From contig CAWFKW010000007.1 in the NCBI GenBank assembly GCA_963816535.1, positions 62,001 to 126,000 of the forward strand: a DNA stretch of 64,000 bases, in the 5' to 3' direction. The notes under the pieces were generated by a model. The model searched no databases. It saw only the letters and a program-made list of their open reading frames with translations, and was not told the DNA's origin. The translations under genes and the position numbers were made by a program. This DNA is from CAWFKW01 sp963816535 (lineage in GTDB: Bacteria; Bacteroidota; Ignavibacteria; Tepidaquicellales; OLB5). Below are positions 60,057 through 64,000 of the stretch, in pieces; position 1 is the first letter of the stretch, and each line of letters begins with the position of its first letter.

Positions 60057-63000
60057 TTAGATTATGTTGTATTTGTCTTTTCTATTTCTAAAAGCCGGCT
60101 CTGTTCCTTCCAATATATCCAACGCCTTTTGTCTAATATCAAAAAATTCTATGCTACCTGATTCATAACTGACTACATTTTTGTTATCCTTATCCATTTT
60201 TGCATGAATTATTTGTTCGGAATCGCAAACTATTGCTAAATTTGGATTATGTGTTACTATAATGATTTGTCTTTTAGTTTTAGCCTTTTTTATGAACGGT
60301 ACTAATTTTTGAAAAACTGTTTCATTATCCAGATTTTCTTCTGGTTGGTCAATAATAATAGGTCTTAAGTCAACATCAATTAACAAATAGAATATTAACA
60401 GAAGAGTTCCTCTCTCACCGGGAGAAAGATTTTCTATTCTTCCACCAGCATATGTAATGTCAAATGATGTATCTAAATAATCAAAAGAATATAAATAATT
60501 ATAGAGACGCGATCTAGAGACACTCCTCAACTGAGTATCAAGATCTACAGTTGTACTGTTGTCTTTTCCATCCGAATGATTGTTGTTCAACAATTCAATA
60601 AGTGTATCTGGCAAGCTAAGCAAACTATTTATATCGTCCTTGTCTATCTGCTTGATAACTTCATTGAATATTTCTCTGCCTTCCTCAACTCCGTAAAAAG
60701 TACCACGTCTATTTTGATTAATCAAATCAAGAAATTTGTCATCAAAATTAAACGGGAATTTCAACTTAGAATCAAAAGCAATAAATTCCATAGAACCCAG
60801 CCCAAATTCTTTCGCTTGCCCTTCAGCATATACTTTCGCGTGGTGATACATACTCGGTAAAAGATCCTTCTTTTTTATTTTCAGCTTTAAAATTTCCGAA
60901 GCACAAATTTTTCTATTTTCTTTAAATGTCTTTAAGGTATTTGGTACAACTTCATTAATTCTAAAAAGCTTAGCTTTTAGGTATTCTATTGTGTCTGGTG
61001 TATTATCATCGCCAAGTATATCCTTTTTCTTTTTTTCCCAATTTTTCAAATCTTCAATATATCTTTGGAATTCTCTATCTTTACTACTCAAAGTATCCGA
61101 AATCCTCTTGATTTCAATTTCAATTTTGGATAATTCACTGACAATTCCTTCCCTTTCGGTTTTGGTAATATTTATGTTCTTTGTCAACTGTTCATCAATT
61201 GAGTCCAAATCAGCAAGATCTATGCTTAGATTTATTAATTTGTTAATATCGATTTTGTATTTTTCTGTTATATAGTTATCATGTAACTCTTTTCTAATAT
61301 CTTCATAATTCCTTCCAAAAGACTCTAACTTTCCCTTCGTTAACTCTATTTGTTGCTTATCCTTTATAAGTTCATCTAGATTTAATTGTAACTTATCAAG
61401 ATCTTCCTTAAGCGTTCTCTCTTTTGCTTGAAATGATATCAACTCTTTTTTTGAATCTGAATCTGAGTCAGCCGTCTCTTCCGGTTTTTCCACTTCTTTT
61501 GGTTTATACTCTTCGATTGTTTTTAAGAATCTTTCTTTATCATCATGCTTATTCTTAATTTTTGTTACATTTTCCTCTTTTAATTCAACTTCATACCCCT
61601 CAATAGATTGATTAATCTCTTCAAGTCTACTTTTTTCTTGCATTAGATCACTATCGATTACCTTTGTCCTTATCTTCAATAGTTCCAATAAACTATCAGT
61701 ACTTTGTTGCTCCTCTCTAGGAATGTGTGAAAAAATAACTCTGTCAATTTCACTTTGTAAGCGAGAAACATTTAAATCCTCGCAAAGCTCTTGGACAAAT
61801 GATTGCGAAAGGTAAACAACTTTTGAATTGTCAACCTGTATATGCTCAGGTTTGGGAAACTCCTTTTCATTTTCAAATCCATCATAAAATCGAATCTGAG
61901 CTGCATATTTTTCTGATTCTGATAACTGTAAAAACTTTTCGGATTTTAAGAATGAGAATTGTTTTTTATCTACATTAGCATTACCTGACATTCCTATAAT
62001 GTCCGCTAAAGCACTCTTGCCGCTTCCTTTATTACCAATGATTGAAACAAGATCAATATTAATAGGAATTTCATCAACATCATCGAACCATTCATTTTCT
62101 TTTTGTTTTGTAATCACTTTTATTTGGGTTATGAATTTATCCTTATTTTCTTCAACTATTTTCAATTTCGGAGGATTTTCTCCGATGAAAACTCTGCTAG
62201 CAGGCTCATGAATTATCTGCTTCAGTCCTTCGAAGGTTGGGTCGGCTTTTATCCATGTTATTCTACTTCCAGGGAATTTACCATAATCATCTATTTTGTG
62301 CGCATCACTCCCTGAAAAAACAGGTTTTGCTTTACCGCCAATAGTTTTTAAAAAATTATTGAAATATTTCTCGTTCTTAGTGTTTTTTATTCCAAGAAAT
62401 AGGTCTACGTTATCCGGAGTTCTTGATTCGAAAATATGAGCTTTTTGCATAAAGTAATTATCATGTAAAGGATGTTCTTCCCAATTCAATTTTTCCAATC
62501 CATCACTAGTATCATAAGGCAACGCAATTATACATTTTCCCTCCGATATATTTATCAGTGCATCATTCAGTGAAGCAATGGTAATAACAGCAGTCTTTTG
62601 ACCGAGATTGAGTAAATCTTCATCGCTTAAAAACTCGGGGTCTTTAAATCCGTGCTTTGCAGCTTTGCTTTTATCAAAACTTTTTGCTACGCTTATGAAT
62701 GCCTCATTCGAGATTATTTTATCTGCTGAAAAAATCTTAAGGGAGTTTTTAAAGTCACTCAAATTTTGAGCCGTTAGTTCATCAGATAATATGGCGTGAA
62801 TATTCAATCTAAAATCTGTTGGTGCTTCAATTCTAAGTTCAATTCCTGGTAGAATTGTTTTTGTACATGATATATCAGGATTATCATTCAGAAAACTTCG
62901 TAAACCTAAATAGCCATCAAATGTCCAGTAATCCATAATCGCGAATACACTGACATCAGAAGAATTGATTTTCTCGACGATTCTTTTGTATGCGTCGTTT

Positions 63001-63119
63001 ATCTCTTGGTCAGTCATTTCTGAAAAAGTTATTCCGTCATTCCAATGAAATGACGCTGGCGTATGAATGTGCAAATCCCATTTCCGCCATTCTGAACCTC
63101 TTGGATATTTTGAAATCAT
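60057..63119 (-). CDS. TrlF-like protein: PHP domain fused to an SMC/ABC-type ATPase
   Basis: 1020 residues. PHP phosphoesterase domain at about 10-310: WDLHIHTPAS (H17, H19), PGIELRIEA (E94), H108, and SGSDAHKIDDYG (D272, H274). The usual third-motif histidine is replaced in MDYWTFDG. The ATPase follows: Walker A GNKGSGKS (362-369), a long coiled coil (about 480-760), signature LSPGERG (898-904), Walker B PIIIDQPEENLD (about 920-931) and IIVTHNPNLA (H957-like switch). This layout is that of TrlF-family and related nuclease-ATPases of defence islands. Very AT-rich. Starts at the only suitable ATG. Confidence 0.9.
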   Translation of the reverse strand: MISKYPRGSEWRKWDLHIHTPASFHWNDGITFSEMTDQEINDAYKRIVEKINSSDVSVFAIMDYWTFDGYLGLRSFLNDNPDISCTKTILPGIELRIEAPTDFRLNIHAILSDELTAQNLSDFKNSLKIFSADKIISNEAFISVAKSFDKSKAAKHGFKDPEFLSDEDLLNLGQKTAVITIASLNDALINISEGKCIIALPYDTSDGLEKLNWEEHPLHDNYFMQKAHIFESRTPDNVDLFLGIKNTKNEKYFNNFLKTIGGKAKPVFSGSDAHKIDDYGKFPGSRITWIKADPTFEGLKQIIHEPASRVFIGENPPKLKIVEENKDKFITQIKVITKQKENEWFDDVDEIPINIDLVSIIGNKGSGKSALADIIGMSGNANVDKKQFSFLKSEKFLQLSESEKYAAQIRFYDGFENEKEFPKPEHIQVDNSKVVYLSQSFVQELCEDLNVSRLQSEIDRVIFSHIPREEQQSTDSLLELLKIRTKVIDSDLMQEKSRLEEINQSIEGYEVELKEENVTKIKNKHDDKERFLKTIEEYKPKEVEKPEETADSDSDSKKELISFQAKERTLKEDLDKLQLNLDELIKDKQQIELTKGKLESFGRNYEDIRKELHDNYITEKYKIDINKLINLSIDLADLDSIDEQLTKNINITKTEREGIVSELSKIEIEIKRISDTLSSKDREFQRYIEDLKNWEKKKKDILGDDNTPDTIEYLKAKLFRINEVVPNTLKTFKENRKICASEILKLKIKKKDLLPSMYHHAKVYAEGQAKEFGLGSMEFIAFDSKLKFPFNFDDKFLDLINQNRRGTFYGVEEGREIFNEVIKQIDKDDINSLLSLPDTLIELLNNNHSDGKDNSTTVDLDTQLRSVSRSRLYNYLYSFDYLDTSFDITYAGGRIENLSPGERGTLLLIFYLLIDVDLRPIIIDQPEENLDNETVFQKLVPFIKKAKTKRQIIIVTHNPNLAIVCDSEQIIHAKMDKDNKNVVSYESGSIEFFDIRQKALDILEGTEPAFRNRKDKYNII

Positions 63120-63149
63120 AAATTTTGAATTTTATAGTTTTTGTTAAAT

Positions 63150-63190
63150 CAAAAAAGGGGACCAAGGCGTAAAACCGCCTTGTATCCCCT
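63150..63190 (-). terminator. Terminator-like hairpin in the leader of the TrlF-like gene
   Basis: Minus strand: AGGGGA-ta-CAAGGCG-GTTTTA-CGCCTTG-g-TCCCCT followed by TTTTTG. It begins just downstream of the promoter-like site below and ends about 32 nt before the start codon. Same layout as 43374-43420, different sequence. Confidence 0.78.
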
Positions 63191-63194
63191 ATCA

Positions 63195-63225
63195 CAAACA
63201 TAAAAGTAACTTTTTACAAAAACAA
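63195..63225 (-). promoter_or_regulatory. Bacteroidetes-type promoter of the TrlF-like operon
   Basis: TTG (63223-63225) - 20 nt - TATGTTTG (63195-63202). This fits the TTTG / TAnnTTTG consensus well. A start of transcription near 63188 would put the hairpin at the extreme 5' end of the message. Confidence 0.6.
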
Positions 63226-63394
63226 TGATTTATTGGGATTGCGGGCAGCGAACCCCCATCTCAAATCATTTTATTTTCAGAATATTCTATGTATGTAAGC
63301 TATTGTGAATGCAAGCCTTTAGTCCCCCCTAAGGGGGGATTGGATTTTTCAAACAAAATTCATCTTCTCTATGAACTATATGCAATCTTTAAAA

Positions 63395-63778
63395 TTATCT
63401 TTCACGGGGGTTCTGCTTTTTATCCGCTATTTCTTTTTTAATTTTTTCAAGAACATTATACATATCTTCGTACACCATTTCATTTGTAAAACGTAAGAAT
63501 GATATTCCCAAATTCTCTATTTCAGATTGTCTGCGTTTGTCATATTCTATTTCTTCGTCTGATAAATGAGTCGCTCCATCTATCTCAATGGCAAGTCTTT
63601 GCTCAGGAGCAAAAAAATCAACCACAAATGGACCCACGCCATATTGTCTTAGAAATCTTTGACCAAGTAATTTCTTATTCTTTAACTGAAGCCATATAAG
63701 GACTTCCGCTTTTGTCATGTTGTTTCTTAGCTTTCTTCTTTTCTCTTTCTCGGTCGCTTTGTTATATATTGCTGTCAT
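63395..63778 (-). CDS. DUF559 endonuclease-like protein
   Basis: 127 residues. The segment LRNNMTKAEVLIWLQLKNKK opens the DUF559 family; GPFVVDFFAPEQRLAIEIDG carries a PD-(D/E)XK-like D…ExD core related to very-short-patch repair nucleases. No known substrate. Basic tail (KKQNPRER). A gene-free gap of 275 nt separates it from the TrlF-like operon. Confidence 0.85.
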   Translation of the reverse strand: MTAIYNKATEKEKRRKLRNNMTKAEVLIWLQLKNKKLLGQRFLRQYGVGPFVVDFFAPEQRLAIEIDGATHLSDEEIEYDKRRQSEIENLGISFLRFTNEMVYEDMYNVLEKIKKEIADKKQNPRER

Positions 63779-63798
63779 ACAGATCTGCGATTCTCAAT

Positions 63799-64000
63799 TT
63801 AATACGTTACAAAAGTTCCGACCATATCATAATAGTCCTGCAGGAGCGCGCGCCTGTCATAAGCTCTTACAGTACCCGGGTCATAGACGCCTAAATTCGT
63901 ACTGTGGATAAACAGCCTGATCCCGATACAATAAGCTCCTGATGAAACTGCATAAACAGTTTCATAGTAGTAGTTGCCGGCAGCCGCTTCATCACGTTCA
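63799..64000 (-). CDS. Partial protein of unknown function, 5' end outside the window
   Basis: The minus strand is open from the window edge for 66 codons, reading ERDEAAAGNYYYETVYAVSS, then GAYCIGIRLFIHSTN and ending LLQDYYDMVGTFVTY with a proper stop. Tyrosine-rich, strand-like. No family recognised. Confidence 0.6.
   Translation of the reverse strand, partial: ERDEAAAGNYYYETVYAVSSGAYCIGIRLFIHSTNLGVYDPGTVRAYDRRALLQDYYDMVGTFVTY

Overview
The window most resembles a member of the Ignavibacteriota or a closely related lineage of the Bacteroidota/Chlorobi group. The evidence is three secreted proteins, plus one decayed remnant, with type IX secretion (T9SS) sorting or FlgD-like C-termini, two PorV/PorQ-family outer-membrane proteins side by side, promoter-like sites of the Bacteroidetes form TAnnTTTG, a 31-residue ribosomal protein of the AURKAIP1/COX24 (mS38-like) type, and very many small palindromic repeats between genes. 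Base composition is moderately AT-rich. No rRNA operon, CRISPR array, integrase or prophage was seen. Two tRNA genes (Val-GAC and Ser-CGA) are present.

Layout. 1-3204: the thrS-infC-rpmI-rplT translation operon on the minus strand; infC appears to start at an ATT codon. 3207-8010: a secreted protein, tRNA-Val, a frameshifted REP-associated transposase among its palindromes, purB, a small secreted protein and tRNA-Ser. 8115-20750: an envelope region with a flippase, a glycosyltransferase, a FemAB-like enzyme, two PorV/PorQ proteins, beta-barrels, BNR/YCF48-like secreted proteins and a lipoprotein. 20968-23919: an acyl-CoA ligase and an isolated nuoAB pair. 24280-30028: an osmolyte ABC transporter with a fused binding protein and permease, EgtB, a RelE-type toxin-antitoxin pair and a HAD hydrolase. 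30181-39233: a T9SS cargo gene, two members of a three-copy family of about 485-residue proteins, EgtD, a DUF2071 protein, a PAP2 phosphatase and a beta-barrel. 39226-40716: a tight four-gene operon (small membrane protein, YjbQ, DUF1622, Nudix). 41546-45756: a DUF1801 protein, twin glycine-zipper proteins and acetyl-CoA synthetase. 46066-52090: secreted proteins, another T9SS cargo gene, the third 485-residue paralogue and a dead T9SS gene. 52139-59257: a BatA-like VWA protein, a TPR lipoprotein, SppA, HU, the small ribosomal protein, a four-helix-bundle cassette and guaB. 59417-64000: an AT-rich island with a TrlF-type PHP/ATPase gene, a membrane partner, a DUF559 nuclease and a partial gene.

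The observation I rate most worth pursuing is a recurring module. Three paralogous genes on the plus strand (32333, 37767, 50326) each lie about 160-180 bp downstream of a non-homologous region of roughly 110-130 bp. Each of those regions contains two perfect or near-perfect inverted repeats in interleaved order (a, b, a', b'), which is the topology of an RNA pseudoknot. Two of the three regions also abut the start of a divergent T9SS-cargo gene, and the third lies next to remnants of a minus-strand reading frame. The arms differ in sequence but keep their pairing. This looks like a conserved architecture that is either a structured RNA/5' leader or a recombination or transposition site. The second candidate is the TrlF/membrane-protein operon, which has a Bacteroidetes-type promoter followed at once by a terminator-like hairpin, as in a regulated defence locus. 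A GC-rich, internally paired island at 41.2-41.34 kb is a candidate non-coding RNA.

Many intergenic spaces carry dispersed sequences of two kinds. One kind is clean palindromes (for example cores such as CCACGACC/GGTCGTGG or CCCGC/GCGGG). The other is 'stuttering' imperfect tandem repeats of a short word. Some palindromes have landed on gene starts and appear to supply the start codon now read.
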